From contig CAZMNN010000041.1 of the NCBI GenBank assembly GCA_964567665.1, positions 1-21,671 on the forward strand: a stretch of DNA of 21,671 nucleotides. Reading direction: 5' to 3'. Of the stretch, positions 6,563 to 16,200 are shown one piece after another (within the stretch, counting starts at the first letter, position 1; the number at the start of each line of letters is the position of its first letter). The notes under the pieces are model-generated. The model had not been told where the DNA came from. It saw only the letters and a program-made list of their open reading frames with translations, and made no database searches. Origin of the DNA: UBA1731 sp964567665. GTDB lineage: Bacteria > Verrucomicrobiota > Kiritimatiellia > RFP12 > UBA1067. The position numbers and the translations under genes are program-made.

Positions 6563-7603
6563 ATGGATGTCAGTCGACGCAGTTTTCTATCATCCGCCGC
6601 ACTTGCCGCACCGGTTGCCTTGAGCGGCGCAGCCCGTGCCGATACCGCAGCAGGGAAGCCTCTCAAGGTATGCGTATTCGCGGACATACATTATTTCCCT
6701 GGCGTGTGGACGAACACCGAGGATACGTCGTTTCTTGAAAGAATCATTGCGCGGGCGGAGAAGGCGGGATGCGACATGATGATCCATCTCGGCGACTTCA
6801 TGCACGGTGTGCGCTCCAAGGAGTCGAAGGAGTACCTCAAGCTTTATCACGGCTCCAAGGTGCCGGGCTACCATATTCTCGGAAACCACGATCAGGACGG
6901 CAATCCGTACAAGGAGACCTGCGAGGCGTACCATATGCCTGACGGACACTACTCTTTCGACAAGGGCGGCTTCCGTTTCGTGATTGCGGATCCGAACTAT
7001 TTCTGCAATGAGCCGGGCAAGTTCATCCACCACGATGGCGGCAACTATTTCAGCCGCGCAAAGAACTCCACTATCAACTGGATTCCGCCGGAGCAGATGG
7101 AGTGGCTGCGCTCTACGATTGTCGGCTCTCCGCTGCCGTGCATCGTCCTGTCGCATCAGAGCTTTGAGCGCGGACGCGGGGCCCCTGTGATGAACAGGGC
7201 CGAGGTGCGGGCGATATTCAGGGAAGCGAACGCGAAGCGTCCGGGAACTGTGAGGCTTGTGATGAACGGGCATCTGCATATGGATCATCTGCGTGTGCTT
7301 GACAACATCCTCTACTGGGACGTCAACAGCGCCAACTACCAGTATTACGGCACAAAGCACGGCAAATATCCTGCTGACTACATCAAGACGCACAGCCAGG
7401 CGGAGAACAACATCGGATGGAAGGATCCTCTTTCCGCGATTCTCACGATATGGCCGAACGGACGGATGAAGATCGACGGTTCCCGGTCTGATTGGCTTTT
7501 CGGGGTTTCGCCAAAGACAGCAGGTTATTCTCCAATCGATGCGGATGGCAGGGAGACGCTTCCCGTGATCCAGTCCGCCGACATGACCTTCACATACTCC
7601 TGA
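6563..7603 (+). CDS. Tat-exported calcineurin-like metallophosphoesterase
   Basis: This is a predicted periplasmic or surface phosphoesterase of 346 residues. The N-terminus MDVSRRSFLSSAALAA is a twin-arginine signal peptide (R5-R6), with likely cleavage after GAARA near 26. The calcineurin-like metal-binding blocks are all present. They are FADIHYF (Asp41, His43), HLGDFMHG, ILGNHDQDG, an SHQSFERG segment and NGHLHMDHL. Such enzymes bind two metal ions and hydrolyse phosphomono- or diesters; the substrate cannot be told from sequence. WDVNSANYQYYG and the C-terminal GVSPKTAGYSPIDADGRE resemble secreted phosphodiesterase relatives. The open frame extends upstream, but the promoter at 6499 and the RBS point to 6563. 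It appears monocistronic, with its own promoter and a 127-base gap to pyrF. Confidence 0.88.
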   Translation: MDVSRRSFLSSAALAAPVALSGAARADTAAGKPLKVCVFADIHYFPGVWTNTEDTSFLERIIARAEKAGCDMMIHLGDFMHGVRSKESKEYLKLYHGSKVPGYHILGNHDQDGNPYKETCEAYHMPDGHYSFDKGGFRFVIADPNYFCNEPGKFIHHDGGNYFSRAKNSTINWIPPEQMEWLRSTIVGSPLPCIVLSHQSFERGRGAPVMNRAEVRAIFREANAKRPGTVRLVMNGHLHMDHLRVLDNILYWDVNSANYQYYGTKHGKYPADYIKTHSQAENNIGWKDPLSAILTIWPNGRMKIDGSRSDWLFGVSPKTAGYSPIDADGRETLPVIQSADMTFTYS

Positions 7604-7607
7604 CCGA

Positions 7608-7633
7608 CGGAATCTTCCGGCGGAGCAATTCCG
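7608..7633 (+). terminator. possible hairpin after the phosphoesterase gene
   Basis: The arms CGGAAT (7608-7613) and ATTCCG (7628-7633) enclose a loop that itself contains TCC-GGC-GGA. It starts four bases after the stop codon. There is no uridine run after it, so it is at best a weak intrinsic terminator. Confidence 0.22.
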
Positions 7634-7685
7634 CTTTCAACTGCTTGCAGCATCGTCCGCAGGTCGGCATTAGAGGGGCTTTTTA

Positions 7686-7694
7686 TGGTATAAT
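7686..7694 (+). promoter_or_regulatory. extended -10 promoter of pyrF
   Basis: TGGTATAAT with TATAAT at 7689-7694, preceded by a T-rich stretch. No -35 hexamer is apparent. The leader to the pyrF ATG is about 30 bases and contains the GAGAGGAGAA RBS. Confidence 0.75.
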
Positions 7695-7730
7695 CCCTCC
7701 CGTTTGCGAACAGCGAGAGGAGAACGGAAA

Positions 7731-8438
7731 ATGGCGGAACTCATAGCGGCTTTGGATGTGCAGACGCGCACGGAAGCCGTGGATAAGGTGAAACTCATCG
7801 GCGATGCGGTCGGTTTCTACAAGATTGGGCTTGAACTGTATACTGCGGAGGGGCCGGATGTCGTGAAGGCCGTGAAGGATCTCGGAAAGCGGGTGTTCCT
7901 CGACCTCAAGTTCCACGACATACCGCGCACGGTGGAACGTGCAGTCAGATCCGGCGGCAAGCTTGGTGTGGATCTGATGACCATTCATTCTGTCGGCGGC
8001 AAGGCGATGATAGCGGCGGCGCATGACGCCGCTGCCGAGTTCGGCCCGATGGCGCCGAAGATACTTGCAGTGACTGTTCTCACATCGCTTGACAGGCAGG
8101 ATCTTGAGGATGTGGGGATTGCGGGGCGAACCCCTGCCGAACAGGTCAGGGCGATGGCGGAGTTTGCGACAGCGAACGGCGCGGACGGGCTTGTCTGCTC
8201 CCCGATGGAGGTGGGGGAGCTTTCTCGCGCCCTCAAGTCAGGAACGCTTTTCATTACGCCTGGAGTGCGTCCGGCCGGCGCGGCTGTCGGCGACCAGAAG
8301 CGCATCGCGACGCCTGCCGATGCGGTGCGGGACGGCGCGACGCATCTTGTGGTGGGGCGTCCGATCCTCGGCGCACCGGATCCGGCGGCTGCGGCTCGCG
8401 CAATACGGGCGGAGATGGACTCTGCGGTTGTCGCATAG
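7731..8438 (+). CDS. pyrF: orotidine 5'-phosphate decarboxylase
   Basis: This enzyme makes UMP from orotidine 5'-phosphate, the last step of de novo pyrimidine synthesis. The 235-residue protein is the normal length for the bacterial form. ALDVQ carries Asp9, YKIGLELY carries Lys31, and the catalytic array DLKFHDIPRT gives Asp58, Lys60 and Asp63. FITPGVRP and VVGRPILGAPDP are the phosphate-binding ends of the barrel. The ATG at 7731 has a good RBS (GAGAGGAG, 7715-7722). A TTG start at 7704 in the same frame would place the RBS inside the gene and is unlikely. It starts a unit that probably continues into the ABC transporter three bases later. No other pyrimidine gene is present. Confidence 0.97.
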   Translation: MAELIAALDVQTRTEAVDKVKLIGDAVGFYKIGLELYTAEGPDVVKAVKDLGKRVFLDLKFHDIPRTVERAVRSGGKLGVDLMTIHSVGGKAMIAAAHDAAAEFGPMAPKILAVTVLTSLDRQDLEDVGIAGRTPAEQVRAMAEFATANGADGLVCSPMEVGELSRALKSGTLFITPGVRPAGAAVGDQKRIATPADAVRDGATHLVVGRPILGAPDPAAAARAIRAEMDSAVVA

Positions 8439-8441
8439 GCT

Positions 8442-9131
8442 ATGGGCAGCCTGATAGAGATACGCGATCTCAAGAAGATCTATTCCGCCGGCGAAGAGCC
8501 GGTGGCGGCGCTTGACGGCGTGTCTCTGACGATAGACAACGGGGAGTTCGTCGCAATCATGGGGGCGTCCGGCTCTGGAAAGTCGACGATGCTCAACATA
8601 CTTGGGTGCCTTGACGTTCCGACGTCGGGGAGCTATCTGCTTGACGGAATCGAGGTGGCGAAGCGGAGCAGACGTGAGCTGGCGATAATCCGCAACCGCA
8701 AGCTGGGCTTCGTGTTCCAGAACTTCAACCTGCTGCCGCGCACGTCGGCGATCGAGAATGTGGAGCTTCCCGACATATATCTCGGACGTCTCTCGCATTC
8801 ACAGAGGCGCAGGCGTGCCATCGAACTTCTGCGTCGCGTCGGGCTTGGCGGACGCGGTACGCATACCCCGGCAGAGCTTTCCGGCGGTCAGCAGCAGCGC
8901 GTGGCCATAGCCAGAGCGCTCATGAACGAGCCGCCAGTACTGTTCGCCGACGAGCCGACCGGCAACCTCGACACAAAGTCGTCTGTGGAGATAATGAATC
9001 TCTTCACTGAACTTTCGCGTGAAGGGATAACGATCGTGATGGTCACGCATGAGGATGACATCGCGGCGTACGCGAAGCGGCATCTCGTGATGCGCGATGG
9101 GCGTCTGATAAAGGATGACAGGCGAGCATGA
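8442..9131 (+). CDS. ABC transporter ATP-binding protein, MacB/LolD type
   Basis: Cytoplasmic ATPase subunit of 229 residues for the permease that follows. Walker A is GASGSGKST (41-49), the Q loop is in FVFQNFNLLPR, the signature is LSGGQQQR near 146, and Walker B with D loop is VLFADEPTGNLD at about 165-176. The switch His is in MVTHEDDIA. LGCLDVPTSG and PRTSAIENVELP are typical of the LolD/MacB/FtsE-like subfamily, which drives mechanotransmission rather than classical transport. It follows pyrF with a three-base gap and shares an ATGA overlap with the permease gene. No strong RBS is visible, so it may depend on coupling. Confidence 0.93.
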   Translation: MGSLIEIRDLKKIYSAGEEPVAALDGVSLTIDNGEFVAIMGASGSGKSTMLNILGCLDVPTSGSYLLDGIEVAKRSRRELAIIRNRKLGFVFQNFNLLPRTSAIENVELPDIYLGRLSHSQRRRRAIELLRRVGLGGRGTHTPAELSGGQQQRVAIARALMNEPPVLFADEPTGNLDTKSSVEIMNLFTELSREGITIVMVTHEDDIAAYAKRHLVMRDGRLIKDDRRA

Positions 9132-10354
9132 ACTTCGTGATGATATTCAAGGTTGCGCTCCTGGCGATCGTGCGGAACAAGACGCGCTCCCTCCTTACGT
9201 GCCTTGGCATAATAGTCGGCATCGCGGCCGTGATAGCGGTTCTCGCCATCGGCAAGGGTGCGTCCACGATGATGGTGCAGGAGATATCGTCGATGGGCAA
9301 CAACCTCGTCATGGTCTTTCCTGAGCGGCGCAACCGCAACGCCGTCTCTGTCGGCATGGGGCAGGGGCAGACGATGACGGCGGCGGACGCCAGGGCGATA
9401 AAGCGGGAGCTGCCGCATCTCGTCTCCGCAGTCTCCCCGACGGTCAACGTGACGTGCCAGATGATATATCAGGGCAAGAACTGGCAGAGCCGCGTGAGCG
9501 GCGTCTCCACGGATATGCCGAGCATAAGGAACTGGAACGTCGGGGAAGGGCGGTTCTTCTCCGAGGAGGAGGAGCGGACGTATCAGCGCGTGTGCGTGAT
9601 AGGGACGACCGTGAAGAACAACCTATTCGGTGATGACGAGCCTATCGGGCGGACGATTCGCATAAAGGACATGCCGTTCAAGGTTGTGGGCATACTCGAA
9701 TCCAAGGGCGCGAACGGATGGGGGCAGGATCAGGACGACACGGTGATGGCACCGTACACGACGGTCGGCCGCGTTCTTCAGCGTTCGACGTTCAAGTCGA
9801 TAAACATGATGAACCTTTCGCTTCACTCCATGGATGACCTTGTGGAGGCCAAGCGCGAGATAACCGCGCTGCTGCGCCAGCGGCATCGGCTTGCGGACTA
9901 TCAGGACGACGACTTCGAGACCCGCGACACCACCGAGATAATGAACACAATCGGATCTGTCTCCAAGTTGATGACGATACTCCTCACGGCGGTTGCGGCC
10001 ATCTCGCTTCTGGTCGGCGGCATAGGCATCATGAACATCATGCTCGTATCCGTGACGGAGCGCATCAAGGAGATCGGTCTGCGCATGGCGATCGGCGCCA
10101 CGCCGATGAACATCCTTGGACAGTTCATGCTTGAGGCCATGGTGCTCTCCACGGTGGGCGGAGCGATCGGCGTAGGGGTCGGCGTAGGCGGCGCGAAGCT
10201 GATCGGCAACCTTCAGCATTGGCCGATACTGATAGAGTGGTCGAGTGCTCTCGGCGCATTCCTCTTCTCGTCGTTTGTCGGGCTGTTCTTCGGGTTCTAC
10301 CCGGCGTACCGCGCCTCGAAGCTCAATCCGATCGACTGCCTACGCTATGAGTAA
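9128..10354 (+). CDS. MacB-type ABC transporter permease (FtsX-like)
   Basis: Inner-membrane subunit of 408 residues. It has the four-helix MacB/FtsX layout: one transmembrane helix at about 17-42 (LLTCLGIIVGIAAVIAVLAIG), a periplasmic MacB_PCD domain of roughly 240 residues, then three helices at about 275-400. LLVGGIGIMNIMLVSVTERIKEIGLRMAIGA is the FtsX-domain signature, and the C-terminus FGFYPAYRASKLNPIDCLRYE is also typical. Relatives export macrolides, lipoproteins, peptides or toxins with a MacA-type adaptor and an outer-membrane channel. No adaptor gene is adjacent, so the substrate is open. Its ATG overlaps the ATPase stop. Confidence 0.93.
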   Translation: MNFVMIFKVALLAIVRNKTRSLLTCLGIIVGIAAVIAVLAIGKGASTMMVQEISSMGNNLVMVFPERRNRNAVSVGMGQGQTMTAADARAIKRELPHLVSAVSPTVNVTCQMIYQGKNWQSRVSGVSTDMPSIRNWNVGEGRFFSEEEERTYQRVCVIGTTVKNNLFGDDEPIGRTIRIKDMPFKVVGILESKGANGWGQDQDDTVMAPYTTVGRVLQRSTFKSINMMNLSLHSMDDLVEAKREITALLRQRHRLADYQDDDFETRDTTEIMNTIGSVSKLMTILLTAVAAISLLVGGIGIMNIMLVSVTERIKEIGLRMAIGATPMNILGQFMLEAMVLSTVGGAIGVGVGVGGAKLIGNLQHWPILIEWSSALGAFLFSSFVGLFFGFYPAYRASKLNPIDCLRYE

Positions 10355-10408
10355 CTTGCACATGGCTGCGACGCCTCTGCCAACTGCCATCTATCCACTA
10401 AAACCGCA

Positions 10409-11941
10409 ATGAACAGGATCCTCAAAAACACGGTCACTGTTGGTGCGTTCACTGCGCTCTCCCGTGTGCTTGGCCTTGCGCGTGAGATGCTCCAGAGCCG
10501 TTTCATAGGCGCCGGAATGGAGCAGAGCGCCTTTACGCTTGCGTTCGCGATTCCGAACATGGCGCGGAAGCTGTTTGGCGAAGGTGCGCTGACCGCCGCG
10601 TTCGTGCCGGTGTTCAAGGGCGAGGTCGAGTCCAACGCGATGGAAAGCGCCCGCCGTCTTGCCAGAGCTGTTATGACCATGGCTCTTCTCATGGTTGGGG
10701 CGATCGTGACGCTGTCCCTGCTCGGACTAGAGACAGCGGTGCATTTTCGCGTCGGGCTGGAGATGTCTGAAAGGACGCTTCTGACCGTCCGGCTTGTGAA
10801 GACGCTTCTGCCGTACATGATATTCATCTGCGGGGCGGCGCTTGGCATGGGTGTGCTGAACGCGATGGGACGGTTCAAGGCCTCAAGCGCGATGCCGTGT
10901 CTTCTCAACGTGTTCTGGATAGGGATGCTCCTGTGGATATGCTTTCATCCGGAATTGCGACTCGATCAGCGCATACACAGGGTGTGCGTCGCCATACTTG
11001 CGGCGGGGGCGGCGCAGATGGCGTTCATGCTCTGGCGGATGCGCAAGGCGGGCGTATCGCCGCGTCTTGACTTTCACGGATGGAACGATCCGAAGGTGAA
11101 GCTTGTATGGAAGAACACCGCCGTTGCCGCCGTTGGCGCCGGCGCAGTTCAGATAAACTACATGCTCGATCAGGTTCTTGGGCAGGTCGCGGCGCCGTGG
11201 GCTGCGGGAGTGATCGGCTACGCGGAGAGGCTGATGGATCTTCCGCTTGGCGTGATTGGGGTTGCGTTCGGCACAGTGCTGCTTCCGACGTTTGCGGGCT
11301 TTTTCGCGAAAGGGGATGTAGACGGGGCGCGTGAGGCGTTCGTCTCGTCGTCCATGCACATGCTCTTCGTGATGATTCCGGCGGCGGTCGGGCTTGGCGT
11401 CCTTGCTTTCGACGTGACGGCGGTGATATACCGAGGCGGTGCATTCGACGATCTGGCTGTCACGCGGGTTGCGCGGGCGGTCGCGGTCTATGCGGGCGGG
11501 CTTGCATTCTTTGGACTGCAGAAATCGCTTGTGCCGTGGTTTCAGGCGCAGAATGACATGAAGACGCCGCTTCGCGTTTCCGTATACACCGTGTGCCTGA
11601 ATGCCGCATTCAACATCCTTGCCGTCGTGTGCTTGCCGGTGGAGTGGCGGCACGTTGGGCTTGCCGCCTCTACAGTGGTCTGCGCTGCTTGCGGATGTGC
11701 AATTCTCGTGGTGCTGGCGCACCGGCGGAATGGATCGCTTGGCCTGAGACGGTTGATTGTGCCTGTAATGAAGATGCTGCTTGGTTCGGCGTTGATGGCC
11801 GTGGCGGTGATCGCCGTCAAGTCGTTCACCGACCTTCCGCCCGTCATCACCCTCGCACTCTGCGTAGCTGCGGGCGGGTGTGCATACTTTGCGTCGATGG
11901 CGGCGATGGGCATGAAGTGGAGACGACGCACGGCACGGTGA
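10409..11941 (+). CDS. murJ: lipid II flippase MurJ (MviN family)
   Basis: This polytopic inner-membrane protein of the MOP superfamily moves lipid II across the membrane for peptidoglycan synthesis. The 510 residues and repeated hydrophobic segments fit about 13-14 helices. The N-terminus has the family pattern ALSRVLGLAREMLQSRFIGAGMEQSAFTLAFAIPN, followed by LFGEGALTAAFVPVF, where a conserved Arg and acidic residues are expected. GVIGYAERLMDLPLGVIGVAFGTVLLP is another strong MurJ block. The ATG at 10409 has no obvious RBS or promoter. The 54-base gap to the ABC permease shows no terminator, so readthrough from pyrF is possible. Its presence implies a peptidoglycan wall. Confidence 0.96.
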   Translation: MNRILKNTVTVGAFTALSRVLGLAREMLQSRFIGAGMEQSAFTLAFAIPNMARKLFGEGALTAAFVPVFKGEVESNAMESARRLARAVMTMALLMVGAIVTLSLLGLETAVHFRVGLEMSERTLLTVRLVKTLLPYMIFICGAALGMGVLNAMGRFKASSAMPCLLNVFWIGMLLWICFHPELRLDQRIHRVCVAILAAGAAQMAFMLWRMRKAGVSPRLDFHGWNDPKVKLVWKNTAVAAVGAGAVQINYMLDQVLGQVAAPWAAGVIGYAERLMDLPLGVIGVAFGTVLLPTFAGFFAKGDVDGAREAFVSSSMHMLFVMIPAAVGLGVLAFDVTAVIYRGGAFDDLAVTRVARAVAVYAGGLAFFGLQKSLVPWFQAQNDMKTPLRVSVYTVCLNAAFNILAVVCLPVEWRHVGLAASTVVCAACGCAILVVLAHRRNGSLGLRRLIVPVMKMLLGSALMAVAVIAVKSFTDLPPVITLALCVAAGGCAYFASMAAMGMKWRRRTAR

Positions 11942-11968
11942 CGCGGCGCGCCGCAGAATATGCGCGTG

Positions 11969-11977
11969 TGCTATAAT
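11969..11977 (+). promoter_or_regulatory. extended -10 promoter of the flavodiiron gene
   Basis: TGCTATAAT, with TATAAT at 11972-11977. It differs by one base from the TGGTATAAT seen at the other five units. It sits 28 bases after the murJ stop and gives a leader of about 36 bases with a GGAG RBS at 12007-12010. Confidence 0.68.
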
Positions 11978-12019
11978 GTGAACAGTTTTTCGCAAATCAT
12001 AAGACTGGAGCAAAAGAAC

Positions 12020-13183
12020 ATGGAAGTATCGGCAGATATCGCATACGTAGGCGTAAACGACCACGACATAGACCTTTTCGAGGGGCAGTACGTAGTGCCG
12101 TTGGGGATGGCGTACAACAGCTATTTCATCAACGACGCGAAGACTGCGGTGATGGATACGGTGGATGTCCGGTTCGGCGATGAATGGCTTGAGAACGTAA
12201 AGAAGGCGTCTGGCGGCAAGGCTCCCGACTACCTTGTGATTCACCACATGGAGCCGGATCACTCTGCGAGCATCGCAAAGGCTTTGGACGTCTGGAAGGA
12301 TACGACTGTCGTGTCCTCGGCGCAGGCGTTCCGGTTCATGGAGCAGTTCTTCGGAGGAGAGATCGCCCCGAAGCGGCTTGTGGTGAAGGAGGGTGACGTG
12401 CTTGAGCTGGGGCGGCACAAGCTGACGTTTGTCGCCGCGCCGATGGTTCACTGGCCTGAGGTCATGGTTTCCTACGATGCCGCCGACAAGGTGCTTTTCT
12501 CGGCCGACGGGTTCGGCAAGTTCGGCGCGAATGACGTGGAGGATCCCGAAGGGTGGGATTGCGAGGCGCGCCGCTACTACATCGGAATTGTAGGCAAGTA
12601 CGGTGCGCAGACGCAGGCGCTCTTGAAGAAGGCCGCTGGACTTGACATTCAGACCATATGCCCGTTGCACGGCCCTGTGCTGAAGGGCGAGGCGATCGCC
12701 CATGCCGTCAGGCAGTATCTGACGTGGAGTTCATACGAGGTGGAGAGCGAGGGCGTGTGCATCGCATACACGAGCGTGTACGGACACACGAAGGAGGCCG
12801 CCATGCTCATGAAGGAGGAGCTGCTCAAGCGCGGCTGCCCGAAGGTCGCAATGGCGGATCTTGCGCGTGACGACATGCCGGAGACGGTCGAGGACGCATT
12901 CCGCTACGGCAAGCTTGTGCTTGCCACGACCACGTACAACATGGACGTGTTTCCGTTCATGCGCACGTTCATCGAGCATCTTACCGAGCGCACATACCGC
13001 AACCGCACGGTTGGCATCATCGAGAACGGCACATGGGCGCCGAATGCCGCGAAGGTAATCAAGGGGCTTTTCGAGAAGTCGCAGGGCATCGAGTTCGCCG
13101 AGCCGGTCGTGACGGTGAAGAGTGCCCTGAACGACGCATCTCGCGCCCAGATATCCGCTCTTGCCGCAAATCTCTGCACTTGA
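12020..13183 (+). CDS. flavodiiron protein (A-type flavoprotein, FprA-like)
   Basis: This cytoplasmic enzyme reduces oxygen to water and/or nitric oxide to nitrous oxide, which protects anaerobes. It has 387 residues. The metallo-beta-lactamase-like domain (about 1-240) carries the diiron ligands His76, Glu78, Asp80, His81 (HMEPDH), His144 in MVHWPE, Asp163 in SADGFG and His217 in CPLHGP, so the full set appears present. The flavodoxin domain starts near 245 with CIAYTSVYGHTKEAA, the FMN phosphate loop. There is no C-terminal rubredoxin extension, so an external electron donor is needed. An upstream in-frame ATG at 11960 precedes the promoter; the start at 12020 is preferred because of its GGAG box. 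It suggests an anaerobic host that meets oxygen or NO. Confidence 0.93.
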   Translation: MEVSADIAYVGVNDHDIDLFEGQYVVPLGMAYNSYFINDAKTAVMDTVDVRFGDEWLENVKKASGGKAPDYLVIHHMEPDHSASIAKALDVWKDTTVVSSAQAFRFMEQFFGGEIAPKRLVVKEGDVLELGRHKLTFVAAPMVHWPEVMVSYDAADKVLFSADGFGKFGANDVEDPEGWDCEARRYYIGIVGKYGAQTQALLKKAAGLDIQTICPLHGPVLKGEAIAHAVRQYLTWSSYEVESEGVCIAYTSVYGHTKEAAMLMKEELLKRGCPKVAMADLARDDMPETVEDAFRYGKLVLATTTYNMDVFPFMRTFIEHLTERTYRNRTVGIIENGTWAPNAAKVIKGLFEKSQGIEFAEPVVTVKSALNDASRAQISALAANLCT

Positions 13184-13210
13184 CGCATCACAACGACCGA
13201 ACGGGGTAGT

Positions 13211-16200
13211 ATGAAAAAAAAAATCACTTTGTCGCTCATAGCCGCCATGGGCGGCATGTTTTCGTCTGTTTCGTTTGGTGAGGTATACTACTGGGCGGGC
13301 GGAGATTGGGGCTTGTATTCCGAACCGTCAAACTGGCGGCTCGGAAACGCTGATGGAGCGGTCGCCGCGTCCTGTCCGGATGAGTCCGATTCGCTGTACA
13401 GTAGGCAGGATTTCCGTTTCGACCTTGGTGGTGGAGATGCCTCCGTTGGTTCGTGGAACACAACGGACGACTGGTCTGGAGACGCGCTGTCAGTTTCTAA
13501 CGGAACGTTGACGGTCGGAACGATCTTGACGCATAACGGCAGGGCTGAGGTCTGCAGCGGCGGAACGCTTGCCGTAAAGACCAAATACGTATTCGCTCTC
13601 AATGACGCTGGAGCCCATGAAGTGTACGTCCGGAATGGTGGCGAGCTGCAGATACTCGGCGATGCGGTAGTATACAAGATGGCGATGTCGGTCGCGAGCG
13701 GTGGTAGACTGCTGTTCAATCCGTCAAGGTTCGGGCCGTCTCCAGGTACCCGTCAGAACTCCACATTGACAGTTCAGGGTGAGATGGTTGCGCCGGGAGG
13801 CTTCCAGTTCGTGCATGATGATTTCGGCGATGCCGCAAGCCATTTGACGTTTTCCATTCTTGAAGGTGGTACATTAAAGACGGGGGGCGGCATTTCCAGG
13901 GGTGTAGGTAGAAACGGTGCCTTGAAGTTCGAGTGGAAGGGCGGAACGATCATCGCCGACGGGAATGTCGATTTTGTCAACACGGAATGCTCCATCTCAG
14001 AAAATGCGGTACTTACGCTCAATGCTGCTGAAGGATGCCGCGTAGACCTTTCCTCGTTCGCGGTTAATGCCGGAGTGGCTTTGGAAAAGACAGGTGCCGG
14101 TTCCGTGAGATTTGGTACAAACAATTTTGCGACAGCCTCCGTCACCATTGCCGAAGGCTCGCTGAGCGTCGGAGAGGCATATCCGTCGGTCGGGGCTATC
14201 GTTTTGAAGGACGGAACGTCTGTGATATTGGATTGCGCTGCATCAGACATCGTGTTTCCGTCCGATGTCGGTGTCGAGGACGGGGCGGAAGTGTCGTTGA
14301 AAATAGCGGCCGGCGGAGTTTCGGTAAACACTTTGCCTGCGGCCTTTACGGATGTGTCGTTCGATTTGTCGTCAGCGGCGATAGGGGTTCCGTTCATTAC
14401 GTGTGTGGATGCGGTGTCACGTGAAACGCTTCGCGAAAAGCTTGCTTCGGAGCTTCCTGCGACGCAGGAGGTGTATGAGGAGGGTGATGCGCTTGTCATT
14501 TTGGAGAAGAAAGACTGCACATTCACTGGCGGCGTCGATGGAACCGTGACGGACTGGAGTGATCCGGCTGGATGGAGCGGTGGCGTTGTACCGACCTCTG
14601 GCGAGGTTGCGGTCAGCGGTGAAGACGTGACGCTTGACGTTTCGTCAACACCGCCCGTCGACAGAATAGAGGTTTCACGCGGAGCCAGAGTCAGGGTGTC
14701 AGGTGATGGTGTAGAACTGCCGGAAACGGTGCTTATGGGAACCGCACGGCTTGAGATCTCATCTGGTTCGATCTATCTCACGAACGATCTTTCCTGTGTG
14801 GCGGCCATTGTGGGTAGACAGGTTTCGCTTCCGACCATTGTCGTGGATGCCGGGGCGACGTTGAACGTGGCGGCAGGAATGAAGTTCAGAAACGTTGCCG
14901 TCGAGCTGTCTGGCATGATGGCGAAAACAGGAACTGACGGTGAGGGTGTGACAATCGGATATGCCGATGCAGATGAGATGACGTACATATCTTTCGTTGG
15001 CGATGGCGGAACTTTTGACGTCCACTCCGATCAAATGCAGTCAAACGGTCTGATAGACTTTGTGCGCCCGGCCGTAGGCGGACGCGTGAAGGTGCTTGGG
15101 GACATAGTTCTGAAGAACACCATGCTGAAGGTGAACGGCTGGAGGGATTTCGGCTTTAGACGTTTCGGAGAGAACAACCCGGAGGACGAACGCTTCACGG
15201 TAGTGCTTGACGGTACGTCAATCGATTCGCCATGGTCGTTTGTGGGGGCTGGTGCGGTGCACTTTGTGTTGAGGAACGGAGGTGCGATACTGAAGAGCAA
15301 CGCCTGCGCAAACCATGGATTTGACAATACGTTGAAGGCGTCAGCGAAAATAGAGGTGATGGGCGAGGGATCATTCTTCGACTACGCCGGCGGATACGGG
15401 AATTTTCTGGTCAAGACTGCAGGCGGTGATGCCATGACGGTGCGGGATGGCGGTGCGTACGTTGTAGGCTATTCAGATGGTGACGGCAATAGTGCGTTCG
15501 TTTCATCGAATGGAATTCTCGGCGTAGCTAAACAGTATGCAAGCCGTCCTCGCTCGGAACTGCTTAAAGGGTTCGGTTCTGTTCGAATTGAGCCGGAAAG
15601 TGCGCTCTTCGTCTGTCCGCTCAATCTTGGCGTCGGCAATACGGACTGGGAGAGACATTCGGTATTTTCAGACATTCCGTTTGCGGGCGGCGGCGATCTG
15701 GTGGTTTCCAACTCCATGCCTACGAAAGTATTTACGGTTACTGTCGTGAACGGAGCAAACGTGTGTTCGGGGCTTGCCAAGGCTGTCGCACCGGATGGTG
15801 ATGACACCGCAGAGACGACATTGTATTTTGCCGATGGCGCTAACTGGGCAGGCAAGGTCATTGCGAACGGACATATGGCGTTGACCAACATTGTGGCGGC
15901 CGCACAGCCGGCGAATGTCTCCTTCAACTGTGTCCGGCTTGTTGGTAGAATGCCGCTTCGCGTCTGGCGCGGTGCGGATGGCGATGCCGTGAGCGATACG
16001 ATATTCATGAATGAAGGGTTCGTGCAGGTGGCGGGAGACGCCGGAGTGGTGGAGATTGTGCCGCAGACGGGGTTTGCTCTGATGGAGACGGATGTCATTA
16101 CGCTTGGTACGTATCCTCGCAGCGCGTTTGCCGGAGTTAGGGTGAGGTGCGGTAAGCGGCGGCTTTCCGTCAGGGAGCTTGCGGCGGAATCGGACGGCAT

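Noticed and set aside
10356..10397. TTGCAC and TATCCA considered as a murJ promoter
   Set aside because: The spacing between them is 30 bases and neither matches well. Readthrough from the upstream unit is as likely.
10883..12703. 606-codon open frame on the minus strand
   Set aside because: It lies antisense to murJ and the flavodiiron gene, is dominated by Arg, His and Pro, and has no domain. It is a by-product of GC-rich codon use on the other strand.
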